A stretch of DNA of 64,000 bases from Charina bottae (taxonomy: Eukaryota > Chordata > Lepidosauria > Squamata > Charinaidae): NCBI GenBank assembly GCA_023362775.1, contig JALMGJ010000005.1, positions 62,811,463-62,875,462 on the forward strand, in the 5' to 3' direction. The translations under genes and the position numbers were made by a program. The notes beneath the pieces are model-generated. The model made no database searches and was not told the origin of the DNA. It was given only the letters and a program-made list of their open reading frames with translations. Below, piece by piece: positions 10,871 to 22,728 of the stretch (position 1 is its first letter; each line of letters opens with the position of its first letter).

Positions 10871-11672
10871 AGTGGGAATGATACCACTTTGATGGCTGAA
10901 AGCAAGGAGCAGTTGAGGAGCCTTATGACGAAGGTGAAAGAAGAAAGTGCAAAAGCTGGGTTGCAGTTAAACCTCAAAAAAACCAAGATTATGGCAACCG
11001 GCTTGATTGATGACTGGCAAATAGAGGGAGAAAAAGTGGAGGCAGTGACAGACTTTGTATTTCTAGGCACAAAGATTACTGCAGATGCTGACTGCAGCCA
11101 GGAAATCAGAAGACATCTACTTCTTGGGAGGAGAGCAATGGCAAATCTTGATATAATAGTTGAGCAGAGACATCACACTGACAACAAAGGTCCGCATAGT
11201 CAAAGCAATGGTATTCCCTGTAGTAACCTATGGCTGTGAGAGCTGGACCATAAGGAAGGCTGAGCGAAGGAAGATAGATGCTTATGAACTGTGGTGTTGG
11301 AGGAAAATTCTGAGAGTGCCTTGGACTGCAAGAAGATCAAACCAGTCCATACTCCAGGAAATAAAGCCAGACTGCTCACTTGAGGGAATGATATTAAAGG
11401 CAAAACTGAAGTACTTTGGCCACATCATGAGAAGACGGGGAATAAATTTGAAAAATAAATAAATAAATAAGATGCTGATGCTAGGGAAAGTGGAAGGCAA
11501 AAGGAAGAGGGGCCGACCAAGGGCAAGATGGATGGATGGTATTCTGGAGGTGACGGACTCAACCATTGGGGAGCTGGGGATGGCGACAGCCGACAGGAAG
11601 CTCTGGCGTGGGCTGGTCCATGAAGTCACAAAGAGTCGAAAGCGACTGAACAAATAAACAACAACAACAACA
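10871..11672 (+). pseudogene. RTE/BovB LINE ORF2, 3' fragment (older copy)
   Basis: The plus-strand translation preserves BovB reverse transcriptase and C-terminal text: NDTTLMAES just after the catalytic box, LRSLMTKVKEESAKAGLQ, TYGCESWTIRKAERRK, LWCWRKILRVPWTARRSNQS and finally VHEVTKSRKRLNK. Frames shift at about 11160. A short AATAAATAAATA patch at 11432-11470 replaces codons after 'FGHIMRR'. The copy ends in (ACA)n at about 11658. It is 5'-truncated just at the active-site box. It differs more from the other BovB copies in the window than they do from each other, so it is an older insertion or another subfamily. Confidence 0.9.
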
Positions 11673-13509
11673 GTGGGAAAAAGGGAGTAAGAGTCTGTAT
11701 TCAGGAAATCTGCAAACCTAATGATGTTCTGAAATGGCATCTGCTCAGCCTATTTTTGTTTCCACTTATTGCCTCAATGAGCCTTCACTTTCAGTTAATT
11801 CAAACAAAGGTATTAAAAAAGAAAGCATGAAAAAATTCAAAATATGGTCATATATTATACACCCAAAATGCTAGGCTGAAGATGTTCTTTTATTCTGCTT
11901 TTTCTTTATTCATTTTTGTATTTGAGATTATAGCATAATACTATTTTATAGAGAGGCATTAAGTTTTTAAATTTTAAAATAATTTTATAACTGTTATATA
12001 ACATTTCAGAGTCAAGATAAATTTCTGATTTCATTGTGTTAATTCATAAAGGCACATATCTGTAAAAAGAACAGATTTATCTATGCATGCATACCTATCA
12101 ATATTATTCCCTTTTAGATTAAATACTAATATGCAAAAAACAGAAAAATAATAGGAAGTAGTGACCAAAAGGCAGGAGATAAAAGAAAATAACTAAATCT
12201 AGTTTATAGGAGCACCAGTCATTAAACCTCTCCATATTTTTCTAGCCTTGCAAACCATACTTGCTTCCACCATATGCTGATTGATACATTGCCCTTTATT
12301 TGTAAATCTTGTCAGCTCTCCTTTTGAGGGTCTCAGCAACTGGATCCAGCCAGAACTTCTGTGTCTTCCCCTCCTTCTCATTCTTCATTCACTGATTATT
12401 TTACAATTTACTTATTCATTCTCTCTGTGATCAGACCACCTCAATATACTTCTTTCAAATTAGTCATTCACTTTTGTATTCAATCCAGCTTAATTAAAAA
12501 ATCTTTAAAATGTTTTAGCTCTAATTTATACATCTGGCAGGAGCCCTATGTTTGAAATACTCTGTGGTTTTATTCCTGTACTTATTCAATGATTCAGGAA
12601 AACTTTATTTACAGTATCTTTTCCATGTAGGATAAAAGGCCCAACACATAACATTTAATAGCAGCTATGTTGAAATCCATGAACATGTAATTATATTCTA
12701 TATATTCTGGGTTTGAACCACAATAAATAATGTATGGTTGTACTGGCCTGAATCTGTGAACTGTAATAAATGTTTGAATTGTTTACCATCTCTTGGAAGT
12801 CTTTTTGGCTGTTCAGTGACAGTGTCATTTGTGAATCTCTTAAAACAACTAATTAATGAATATGCTTTATAATTTAAACTGTAATCTAGTCAGATTTTAA
12901 CAATCTCAGTGTTTTCCTTCTACCTCCTTGATAGGAAGGGTTGGTAGTACAATTATAATTATCAACCTGTTCTGATATGATGCCACATGTTGACACCACA
13001 ACTTACAGAATCCCCAGCCAATACGGTTGTAGGTAGGTTGGTTTGATTTTTCCTTGCAGATTTTCCCCATCAGCCTAGAGAGTTTGGGATTGAAGAAATG
13101 GCTAGAGTGTATGTCTTGATCTCCCCTCCAGGAGCTGATATTTTTAAAACATGAAGAAGGGTTACAACTTACTAATTTTACTCAACAGTCCCAAAGGTTA
13201 TCTGATTCTTTTCCTTTCTTGCTCTGTTGTTCTATTTACTCAAAACTGTTCAGTGCTGCAGGCTCATTCACAATAGCAGTGATTCTATAAATGGTTATGT
13301 GAGACATTTTTATTTGAAACAGTTTTTCATGTATCTCCTGACCTGCTCCAGTAGGTGAACTCTGAACTTTAAGCATTGATGTCATATTCTACATCCTGAA
13401 AAAATCCCCCACAAACTCATTTCATGGTTTTGTTTAAAGCAGGATAAAGCTATACATACATTAATAATTTTTTTATTTTTTATTGCTTTATTGCTTTCAT
13501 TTAATATAG
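11673..13509. other. DOCK1 intron, no recognised feature
   Basis: AT-rich intronic DNA between a BovB fragment and the exon at 13510. A minus-strand frame at 12199-12381 is not recognisable as a protein family. Confidence 0.5.
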
Positions 13510-13629
13510 TGGTCTGAAGAACCATGTGCAGCACATCTTACTCAACGGGATGGATACCAGGCAGCAACGCAAGGACAACTCAAAGATCAGCTCTATCAAG
13601 AAATTATTCATTATTTTGACAGAGGCAAG
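13510..13629 (+). CDS. DOCK1: DOCK1 coding exon 2 of 8 in window
   Basis: Forty complete codons (phase 0 at both ends) run from WSEEPCAAHLTQRDGYQ to EIIHYFDRGK. The acceptor is AG at 13508-13509 after a T-rich stretch and the donor is GT at 13630. The segment HLTQRDGYQAATQGQLK separates DOCK1 from DOCK5, which differs strongly here as I recall its sequence. It belongs to lobe A of the DHR-2 domain, the helical part used for dimerisation in the family. The reading frame joins directly to the preceding exon (ending LLK) and to the next (starting MWEEA). Confidence 0.95.
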
Positions 13630-14714
13630 GTAATAAGAAAAAAAAGCATGTTACATTACTTTGACCACAAAATCGCAAACTGTGTGTGTGTGTGAGAGAG
13701 AGAATAATAGTACCAAATAATTGTGAAGAGTATTTGAGGCAAGAGGAAGAATAAAGTGGCATTCCCAATTAGCCAGGCACTGTTACAGTTGTTAGAGAAC
13801 TTCTAGAAGTTCATAAAACTTGCCAGCAAGCTAAGTTTTAACCCTAAAGAAAATATTATGCTTTTATGAAACTCTGTGTGGGCTACAAAAGCACACCTTC
13901 TGAATTTCTGTTACTTTGATTCCAAACCTTAATTGCTGGAGTGATAAGGCATCCAGCCTTGAGTTGCGTTTGTTTGCTGACAATATCAGACAGAATGGCC
14001 AGCAGTATGATATTCCTCATTTTGGTTTTTGAGAATATGAAGCACTTTCTCTCCTCCTTGCCTTAAACAGTCACTAAGAACTGAATTAGATATTATATTA
14101 GAAGCACATTAATAAGAAAAAACTTACACAAGTCAAACAATGGGCTAAATATTTCCAATTCTCCTGAGTAAATTCCTCCTCCTCCCCTCCCATTCTGTTC
14201 CAATTCCATGTTAGATCCCACAGAATGATAAAATAAAAATAGTATGTGCTGTATGATTATTTTCAAGAATAGTTGCTAAGTGGGAGAAGATACTTAATTC
14301 TAGTGTGCATAATTATTTTTCTGAGCTTCCCAGAGGGCATTTATAACCTCATGATAATGACAACAACAACTGGAACAGAAGGGGCCCAAATTCTCTTTTG
14401 TCTCCTCAGGATGAGAAGCTGTTTTGAACCCCTGACCAGCTTTCCCCCTGCATCAACCACCCCCTGCATCAACCTTGAAAGCAGAAAACTTTCTGGTGGC
14501 TGGTCTTTAAGTTGCCCACCAGCAACAGGAAGGACAGTTGGCTTAAACACCTCAAAATTGCAGTGCTTCCAGGCAGCACAGCAAAACAATTTTTGAGGTT
14601 GAGCTGTTTTGTATACCTGTATGTAAAAATATTACATCCAGCCTGAAATTACATAATTGGGCTAGCAAGTAACTATTGGGAACAAAAACAAGATACCTGC
14701 ATGATCATTTTGAC
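13630..14714. other. DOCK1 intron with a short (GT)n/(GA)n repeat
   Basis: A GTGTGTGTGTGTG then AGAGAGAG tract lies at 13681-13702. The remainder shows no supported feature. The opposing open frames around 14273-14596 look like chance. Confidence 0.5.
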
Positions 14715-14800
14715 AAAAATTTATTTTATTTATTTATTTATTACATTTATATCCCGCCCATCTCCCCCACAAGGAGGGACCCTGGGCGGTTGGATAAAAA
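14715..14800 (-). mobile_element. CR1 LINE 3' tail
   Basis: TTTATTTATTTATTACATTT then ATCCCGCCCATCTCCCCCAC and GGACCCTGGGCGGTT is the complement of the CR1 3' terminus. Only the last ~85 bp are present. Confidence 0.8.
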
Positions 14801-15929
14801 TAATGGAGATCGATGTAGTTTACAGCATACCTTCCTCCAGTATCAGTTCCTTCAAACCTAAAGATGGACCAGATATTATTGAGCACTTCAGGTTGTAGAA
14901 CTCATTTTTTACCTTCTTCCCAGTAGAGAGAAGATGTACTTTCAAAGAGTTACTTTGTGTTAAGTATTAACACTAAGAAATATAATTCATCACATTTGTA
15001 TGCTGTCTTTCCTGTAAGGCTTAAAAGAAAAACAATGTACAAATAATAATTAGTGATAGCCTTGGGGATTAAAGGAAAGGTGTCCAATCTGTTCTGTGTA
15101 GCTAGCTCTGAAGGGAAATAACAACAAGAGGAACAGCTTATAAAAATGAATTTTCAGGCAGTGAAACAAGCAGAATTAGAAAACTGGAAAATGCTTTGCA
15201 GAATATTTAATGAATTTAATGGCTTTTGCAGCTTGTAGGGGGAAACAACTGCAATACCTATATTACTTTAAGTACTGATTTGTGCATTTCTGCTACTATG
15301 GCATTAATGAGGTGTTTATGAACAGCAGGTAAAGTATCTGTTTACAATGCCTTAACCTGTGCAGACCTTTACAAAATGAGGGATTCACAGTTCGCAAAAA
15401 CATTATTTTGTCCAACAACTTCATTTTTATTTTAGCCCTAATTGTGTACATTATTCTAGTCATAAATGGAAAAAGGGAAGTAAATGGCAGCTCATTTGAG
15501 AACTAATGGATGTTTACTTTGCTTCCTTTCTTTTTGTATTTTGAAAGATCAGCAAAATTTTAACTTAGTTGTCAGCATTTATGTAACAAATTTTAGTGCT
15601 CTGTCATTTTTCTTGAATTTTCTGGCGGAAACTTGTTTTGTCTGGTTCATAGCATTTAGGAAATATGTGAGAAGTTTGAATCCACTTTTGGACAAACTAG
15701 CAAGAATTGCAAGCTATTATATTTAATATGTGCCAAAAAAATAGTTTGTCATTCCACTTTTTCTGACAACACCCCCCCCTCCCCCATCTTGAAAGTTACT
15801 TAAGGGCGAATAATTATAATATATGTCTCAGTTCAAGGTATGGGCATTATGGGAGGTGATGGTCAGTGTATATGATGATAAGATTTTCCCTAAATAAAGG
15901 CTAGAAAACATTAGAGAGGTCTTTTAAAG
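14801..15929. other. DOCK1 intron, no recognised feature
   Basis: AT-rich intronic sequence. Nothing supported. Confidence 0.5.
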
Positions 15930-16283
15930 GTGGCTGCTGTCCACCTAGCTTATATCTTAGAGTATATAGGAAATATATTTGGTGGACAGCAAAAGAGATT
16001 CAAAGATACTCTCAAAGCTAATTTAAAAAAATGTAATATCAGCACTGAGAACTGGGAAGCCCTAACTCATGAGCGTTTCAATTGGAGGTCATCCTTTATT
16101 AATGGCGCTATGGACTTTGAAGAAGCACGAGTACAGGGCGAAAAGGAGAAAAGAGCTAAAAGGAAGGCACGTCAGGCAAACCCTCATCATGACCGTCTCC
16201 CACCCGGAAACCTATGCCCTCATTGTGGGAGATTGTGCGGATCCAGAATTGGCCTTTATAGCCACTTACGGATCCACCGTTAA
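15930..16283 (+). pseudogene. LINE ORF2 C-terminus with C2H2 zinc finger
   Basis: An intact frame of 117 codons contains GGQQKRFKDTLKANLKKCNI, ENWEALTHERFNWRS, a basic stretch EKEKRAKRKARQ, and a single terminal C2H2 finger CPHCGRLCGSRIGLYSHLRI followed by H, R and stop. This arrangement (a 'GGQ-KRYKD' block, a tryptophan pair, a basic linker and one finger at the very end) is the C-terminal tail of a group of RTE/jockey-like non-LTR retrotransposons. It is not a host zinc-finger gene. The reverse transcriptase portion upstream is not present. Confidence 0.7.
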
Positions 16284-17708
16284 AATTTTACCTTTGGAAG
16301 ACAATCTTACTCGGCTACGAGTGATCGCCAATGATGATGATAGGAAATACTCTTTGGAATTAAAAATTCTACAAGAAATAATTTTACAAAGTGAAATATT
16401 AAAAAGTTTTATCAACATTTTATTTTCTGAATGGTTATGAGAAATTATACCACTTCTTTTGACAAATATATATTATTTTTAACTTCCTTTTGATCTAGTA
16501 TGATTTTTTATAGTTGATTATATATCTTACAATAATCTTCCAATACAACTGATAATATGTTTTAGAATTCCAGTGCTCTTTCATGATAGATAGTATAGTT
16601 TCACCTTCCCTTTAAATAAATACAGAAATTCTGTAATGTTTCAACAGCTAGGTTTGTTCACAGTAATACACATATGAGCAATACATTCAATACATATTGA
16701 CGATTTCATCAATTTAAGTGAATGAAATAGAAAATGTTGAGTGGATAAAAAAAAATAAGCAAGCAAAAAGAAACTGAATTTACATCCCATTTCTTACTTT
16801 ACCAGAACAAAAATATAATTTTAATATATTTTTGAATAAAATTTACTTTAGTTTACAGTACTAGATACATACTAGATTGCACACTTGTATCTGTGAGAAT
16901 ATTAGAACATAAAAAAGGACAACATTAAAGCAAATTATATATTAATTATGCAAGCCACGCAGAGTCATTGGGAGTTGAGCAGCCTTCTAAATCTAAACAA
17001 ACAAACTTTAGTACAACGAAATGCCAAAAGACAAGGGACAGGAAAGCTATATTGAATTAAAGAAATAGTTAGTTAGCTAAAAAAAGTAAGATTTGTTCAG
17101 TTTTGCATTAATTTGTTTAGTGAACTGAAACTGCCCTAATTTGTCTTAAATTTATATCAATGGTTTGCCACTGATTTCCAATTGTTCTAAAGCAGCAGAA
17201 CATTCATTTCTGTATTAATTTACTTTTTGGAAACAAAAAGCACTGGTTCTGCTTTATGCTAGTAGGTGAGAAATTATTTTTCTCTGCACCCTCACCTTAG
17301 TCATTTCTATTTCCAACCTTTTGCCCCCCATTGCTCACATCATTAATCATTTTAAACTTTCTTAGGGTTATTGTTACACCACATGAATTTTGGCACAGGA
17401 AGAAGCAAACAGACAGGAAACAAACAGGAGTTTCTTAGTGACGTTGAGTGGGCAAGTTCCTAATGAAATTTCTGTCTAATTGAACAGTATGTATCTAGCT
17501 ACCTGAAAGCCTGAGATGGGAACAATAAGAAGTAAAAACTCTTCAGCAGTAGTTCCTTTAAAAAACAGCTAATATGAGTAAACAGGACTCTGCCGCTATG
17601 ATGCATTTTTGCTTTGTGTGGTGCTCCTCTTGAAGATGATTCAGAAGCTGGAGCTGGTACAGAATGTAGCTACCAACTTTCTGGTCACCATTAGTTGATT
17701 CAGCAAAG
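16284..17708. other. DOCK1 intron, no recognised feature
   Basis: Very AT-rich. No repeat, exon or hairpin of note recognised. Confidence 0.5.
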
Positions 17709-17710
17709 TA

Positions 17711-18133
17711 CAGGTAGTCCTCGTTTACCAACCACTCATTCAGTGACCATTCAAAGTTACAGCAGCGCTGAAAAGGAGGGTTATGAACAGTCCTCGAAGT
17801 TGTGGCCATCGCAGCATCCTTGCGGTCACATGATTGTGATTCAGGCACTTGTCAACCAGCATGCATTATGAGGGTCACAGCATCCCACAGTCACGTGATT
17901 GCCATTTACGACATTCACATCTGGCTTCTGACAAGCAAAGTCAATGGGGAAGCCAGCAGGAAGTTGCTAGTTACAGTCACTTAATGACCTGCAGTAATTC
18001 GCTTAACAACCTCAACCGGAACTGGTGAATTGACATTGTAAACTGGGCATGGTCACATGTTTCACTTTACAACCACATCACTTAACGATGGAGTTGCCAG
18101 TCCCAATTGCAGTCGGTAAGTGAGGACTACCTG
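17711..18133. mobile_element. TA-flanked MITE (Tc1/mariner-pogo type), 423 bp
   Basis: Ends are CAGGTAGTCCTCGTTTACCA and the complement GGTAAGTGAGGACTACCTG, flanked by TA on both sides. The interior has short internal repeats of 'TCACTTAA' type and CACGTGAT boxes and no coding capacity. The second copy at 27765-28195 has the same ends. This family is widespread in snakes as I recall it. Confidence 0.85.
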
Positions 18134-18369
18134 TAACACCTGTGTTGCAGAAGAAGCAGTGGTTGCCAATGGGCCTTTGGTCCCAGTTCAAGCTATTGGT
18201 GATTACCTGTTAAGTTTGATATGGCTTGGGCCCTCATTACCTTCAGGGCCATCTTCTTCAGGTAGAAGCTGCCCACTCTAGCCATAGGATAATGGTTCAG
18301 ATACCTGCCCTGAAAAGGTTTATGGGAGTTAGAACTCAGAGAGCCACATTCTCAGAAGTAGCCCCCAAA

Positions 18370-19262
18370 TGACCACGTTTTAGGCTCCTGGCTCCTGCTC
18401 ACGCGGAAAGCCGCCATGTGGTTGACGCAGTCGGAAGGTCTGGGGCTAGTGCAAGGCAAGAGTCCAACCTGGTATCCAACAGTACCATCGGGCGAGGTTC
18501 AGGCGCGGAGCGCAATTGTGCTACAAGGCAGGGTGCCGGTGCGGCACAAGGCAAGGTGTCAAGGCGAGGTTCTGGCGCGAAGCGTGGCAGCGTAGCAGGA
18601 CAGTATTCCGGTGTGGAGCTTGGCAGAGCAGCAGGGTATGACTCTGATGTAAAGCACGGTGGCGCAGCAGGACAAGATTCCGGCGTGGAGCTTGGCGGAG
18701 CGGCAAGGTAGGATTCTGGCTCGGGGTTAGGCAGGGCAGCAAAGCAAGATTCCAGCACATGGTGCAGCATAACAGCAAGGCAAGGTTCTGGCATGGGGCT
18801 CAGTAGGACTTCAAGGCAAGGTTCTGATGCAGGGCTCAGTGGAGCTGCAAGGCAAGGTTCCAACGCGAAGCTGGGCGGACCGACAAAGCAGGATTCCGGC
18901 TGGAGGCTCGGCTGGGCGGCAGGGCAAGGTTCTGGCTTGGAGCTTGGCGGTTCAGCAAGGCAGGTCCTAACGAGGATCTGGAACGGTTGTCTCCAGCGCT
19001 GGGTGCACATTGCATGCGCCTTTTATCCCGTCGATTTTTGCGCTGTTTGTGAGCGGGAGCCAATTGCGCCTCGTGTTGCTCTGCACACCTTTCCCATCTC
19101 CTTTCTCGCACACTGATAGAATAGGGCTGTGCACCCTCTGGGCTATCCCCAATCAGCTGCACAGCCTCGGATTCAAATTTCGCACCCAAATTGCTAATCC
19201 TGACCTCCTTTAACACGAGCTCTTCCCCTTCTGAATCTGACTCAGCCTCCATCCTGTCACCA
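18370..19262 (-). mobile_element. LTR-like repeat with 36-bp tandem array, copy 1
   Basis: On the minus strand an ATG at 19252 opens a frame beginning MEAESDSEGEELVLKEV. It continues with a motif shared with copy 2 (ISVRERRWERCAEQHEAQLA, PAHKQRKNRRDK). This is followed in another frame by about twelve 12-residue repeats with consensus CLAAxPxxxPEP, encoded by 36-bp units (about 18445-18965). A TATA-like GGATAAAAGG lies before the array. The element ends with CCACATGGCGGCTTTCCGCG. The frame changes near 19000, so a single protein is no longer encoded here. The family is unknown to me; a solo LTR or short non-autonomous LTR element is my best reading. Confidence 0.6.
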
Positions 19263-19319
19263 AGGAAGAGTGCCTATATGTATTGTAAAGATTGTTTCAG
19301 AAAAGTTAAGGCTTAGAAT

Positions 19320-19960
19320 GAGCTGAAGTTGGCCAAAAAAAAAAAAGACCTGTTAAGAAAAGGGCTTCTTCAAGTGTGTTTAAAACAAAAGGAAGAAAAA
19401 AGGAATCTCTATACCAGCTACTCACAGGTAACAAAGAAAAGGTAGAACTACTCAACTCCCATCTTGTATTCAGTTTCAGTAGAGTAATCGTTCCACCAAA
19501 TAGTTATAAAGAGCAGAATGAAGGGGAAGAACTGAAACATGAGGATGACAGACACATGGTCAAGGAATATCTATTTTCTTTGAATTGGCTGAAATCTCTA
19601 GGACCATATGATTGCATTCTAGGGTTCTGAAGGAAATAGCTGATGATTTGATAGAACTTTTATGCATTATCTTTGAGAAATATAGAGAGGGGGTGATACC
19701 AAACAATTGGAAGTGGGAGAATGTTATTCCTATCTTCAGGAAGAAAAAAAATAAAGACCCAGGATCAGTTGGTGTGACATTAATACTTGGGAAAATTCTA
19801 CAACAGATCATAAAGAGATATATCTGTAAGCATCTTGAAAACAATGTGATAATTACCAGAAGTCAATATGAATTTGTCAAGAATAAGTTGCCAGAGTAAC
19901 CTTATCTCATTTTGACTGGGTAATTTTCTTAGTAGATTGTGGGAATGTAGTAGACATATC
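19320..19960 (+). pseudogene. CR1-like LINE reverse transcriptase fragment
   Basis: The plus-strand frame at 19612-19899 reads SRVLKEIADDLIELLCIIFE, VIPNNWKWENVIPIF, KKNKDPGSVGVTLILGKIL and ITRSQYEFVKNKL. This is the finger region of amniote CR1 reverse transcriptases (compare 'PRVLRELADVIA', 'VPEDWKKANVTPVFKKG', 'RSSQHGF'). An upstream frame at 19376 (NKEKVELLNSHLVFSFSRV) fits the segment just before. Frames are interrupted around 19610. Old, decayed copy. Confidence 0.75.
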
Positions 19961-22360
19961 TTGATTTCAGGAAAGCATTTGGTGAAGTACCCATGGCATC
20001 ATGACAATTAACTTGAGCTGACTTTTTTCCTGACAGTAAGAGAAATGCTTAATCCAATTATTTTAATTCCTAAGTCCCCACATATTACTGAACTATAATA
20101 TCCCAAACCTCCAGCAGCATAGCCAGTTATTAGTACTCTAAGTCTAAGTACTCTAAGTAGTCTACAGTATATAGGATCCTCAAATCATCTGGGATATATT
20201 TTAATCCTTCATGAGTTGTCTTCATATCTGCATAAGTTTTACTCAGCAAACATGGAATCAGCACATGAAGCCAAGTCAGTTAAGGACCAAGTGTTTATAT
20301 TTGCATAGCAAGCTAACCTTAGTTAATTTTAACCTTAGTTGGTGTGTGTGTGTGTCTTAACTGTGGTGTGCAAACCTGATCCTTTGGATTAGTTTATGAG
20401 TCAGTATAAACAAGAAACAGGTTAATTCAGTAATCAAATTACATGTGACATTTGACTGTAACCTGTGTTTATCTAATAAAATGAAGCTTCAGATAACATT
20501 ATTTCTTAAGTGCCTCATTTTTTGTCAAGGATCCTTATCCATCTTTCAGATGATATTACATATATGTAGGGCTTGGGTCAATGAATTACCTTTAGCCAAG
20601 AGAACTGAAAGGTTACAATCTATATTTGTATTAGATATTGGTTATACTGAAAATGTATAGGAAATAAGAAGCAAAAGAAGTAAATCCAAGGAAAGAAAGG
20701 AGGACATTATTAAAGTAGTGTTATAAAGGTTTTTTTATATAGTTAATAGTAACAGTTCCTAATAACATTTAAATTGATAATGCTAGTTTCAGAGCTGTCA
20801 GAAATTTTCCTTTTTTTAAAAAAAGTATTTCAAATAAATTGTTCTCGCAGTTCATGTACATAAAGCTAAAGAGAATTTCAGTGTAAATGTGTGTAAAGAT
20901 CTGAATGACACCCTGTGAAGCATGTATAGCTGTTTATAAGAAATAAGTGAAGGAATTCTAAATACCTTTTCAGTAGAGGACAAATAAATGAGACGAGGAA
21001 GCATCTCAGCTTCTCAGTAGGGAATTGAAAAAATGAAAACCCAAAACTAGTTTCCTAAAGTTGTCATCAGTATGGTGATCAAGGAAATTCAGCTACTGAG
21101 GCATACACATTTGGGTAATACCTTTGGGAATCTTCCATCAAATACTGATAATAAGAGAAAGATAAAATAGATCTATATTTAGAAAACTGACTTCCTGAGA
21201 GGGCTCATCATTCCATATTTCACTGCTGTTGATTAGAAAGCCACGGAGATAGTCTCTAATTATCAACTGAAGTACATCTTGTACTCTACTGGTGATTACA
21301 AGTATACTGTAGAAGGGTAATTTGTCTGTCTATATTAACTTTATTACTTCTAATGACTAGATAAACAATTTTGGAATAAAATACTAGATATTTATTTTAC
21401 TTCATGCATATGAGACTTATTTATATGAAACACGATCTAAAATGGCCACTTTTCAAGGTGGGTTGTTGGTTCTACTGCAAACAAAAAGGGGGATTAGAAT
21501 AAAATTAACGAGTACAGGGTAAAAGGAAAAGGAAAAAGTGGAGGAAAAGGACAATCCAAAGAAGCTATGAAGAAAACATAAAATAAAAATATTATTGAGA
21601 AGGCATCTAGCATCACTTGTAGAGCACTGCTATTTATTACATTTAAGTTATGAGAGAGAAAAGCAGTTCCTCCATTTTCTCCCTTATCCTGGTGCAGAGG
21701 ATTTCCCCCCAGTGCAACTCAAGTAATTTTCTCCTAGGTCTCAGCAGGGAACCACCTGAAATGCTGACTGTTATTAGCCTGCCCTCCCTACCCTCAGTAG
21801 CTGCTGCGTGCATTTTTAAAGAAAACCACGGAAGCTCCCGACTTGCATTTATATGCAATAATAGTAAACTTTAAGCCAAAGAAATAATATGGCCGGATGA
21901 ATGTTGGGTCTTTCCAATATATCTTACTGATTTGCTGCCATTTTTAAAATAAATTCATTGATGTCTGATCTTTTTAGAATGAATTATATAACTCTTTTAC
22001 TCTAACTAGGAGTAAATATAAGTAACCCAACACACTTCGTCAGGAAAATATGCAAATTGAATGCTTATATTGTAATAATTTCTTCGCAAGTTTCACTAAC
22101 ACTTCCCTTATTTCAGGTATTTTCTAAGTTTTTACTGTGTACCATCCCTTTTTTCCATAATAAAGCTGCTCTTAATCACAGCTCTCCTTCCAAACTGACT
22201 CAAATGAACCTTTTCAAAGTTTCTTTTTTTCTTTTTTCCTTTCCTACTAGGATCTTCTACTTTGGCTGCAGGGGCTATTGGTTAACAAAGTACTGTTTAC
22301 TTATGGATTTGATTGTCTTATACTGAAAAGCAGAATAAAAATATTTGAAATAAAGTGAGC
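19961..22360. other. DOCK1 intron, no recognised feature
   Basis: AT-rich intronic DNA with a short (GT)n at 20342-20355. The opposing frames at 21643-21874 overlap each other and show no family resemblance. Confidence 0.5.
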
Positions 22361-22403
22361 TTTACTATATATATATATATAGTATATATATATACTACGG
22401 TAT

Positions 22404-22521
22404 ATGTGGCTGCATGATGCACGCGGAACGCTGTTAAAAGGAGTATGTATGTATGTATGTATGTATCTATGTATCTATGTATTCCTTTTAACAGCGTTCC
22501 GCGTGCATCATGCGGCCACAT
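22404..22521. repeat. near-perfect 39-bp hairpin with (GTAT)n loop
   Basis: The left arm 22404-22442 and right arm 22483-22521 are complementary except for one mismatch. Both contain GCGGAACGCTGTTAAAAGGA or its complement. The loop is a GTAT/CTAT microsatellite. The arms are Sauria SINE sequence, so this is an inverted partial duplication of that SINE. A TATATA-rich palindrome (22362-22397) precedes it. Confidence 0.9.
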
Positions 22522-22635
22522 GACCGTGGAAGCGTCTTCAGACAACGCTGGCTCTTCGGCTAACAAACGGAGATGAGCACCGGCCCCTAGAGTCGGACAC
22601 GACTGCACAAATGTGTGGGGGGAACCTTTACCTTA
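22483..22635 (+). mobile_element. Sauria SINE, 3' part
   Basis: The segment contains CATGCGGCCACATGACCGTG, GGAAGCGTCTTC, AACGGAGATGAGCACC and the BovB-like tail AGAGTCGGACACGACTGCAC followed by CCTTTACCTT. The same 3' half is seen in the fuller copy at 48204. The 5' tRNA head is missing. Confidence 0.85.
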
Positions 22636-22728
22636 TTCCTTTTAAAGTGCCTACATTTTCCTAAACCAATATTCCAGTGATGAAACCTGTTTTAAACAGG
22701 TGATTAATTAAAATGTAAGAATATAACA

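Noticed and set aside
12199..12381. Minus-strand frame reading like a LINE tail
   Set aside because: Only scattered basic and Trp residues resemble LINE C-termini. No diagnostic block was found.
16200..16283. Host C2H2 zinc-finger gene
   Set aside because: A single finger at the end of a 'GGQ-KR(F/Y)KDTLK' segment is the known tail of a LINE group, not a KRAB or array-type zinc-finger gene.
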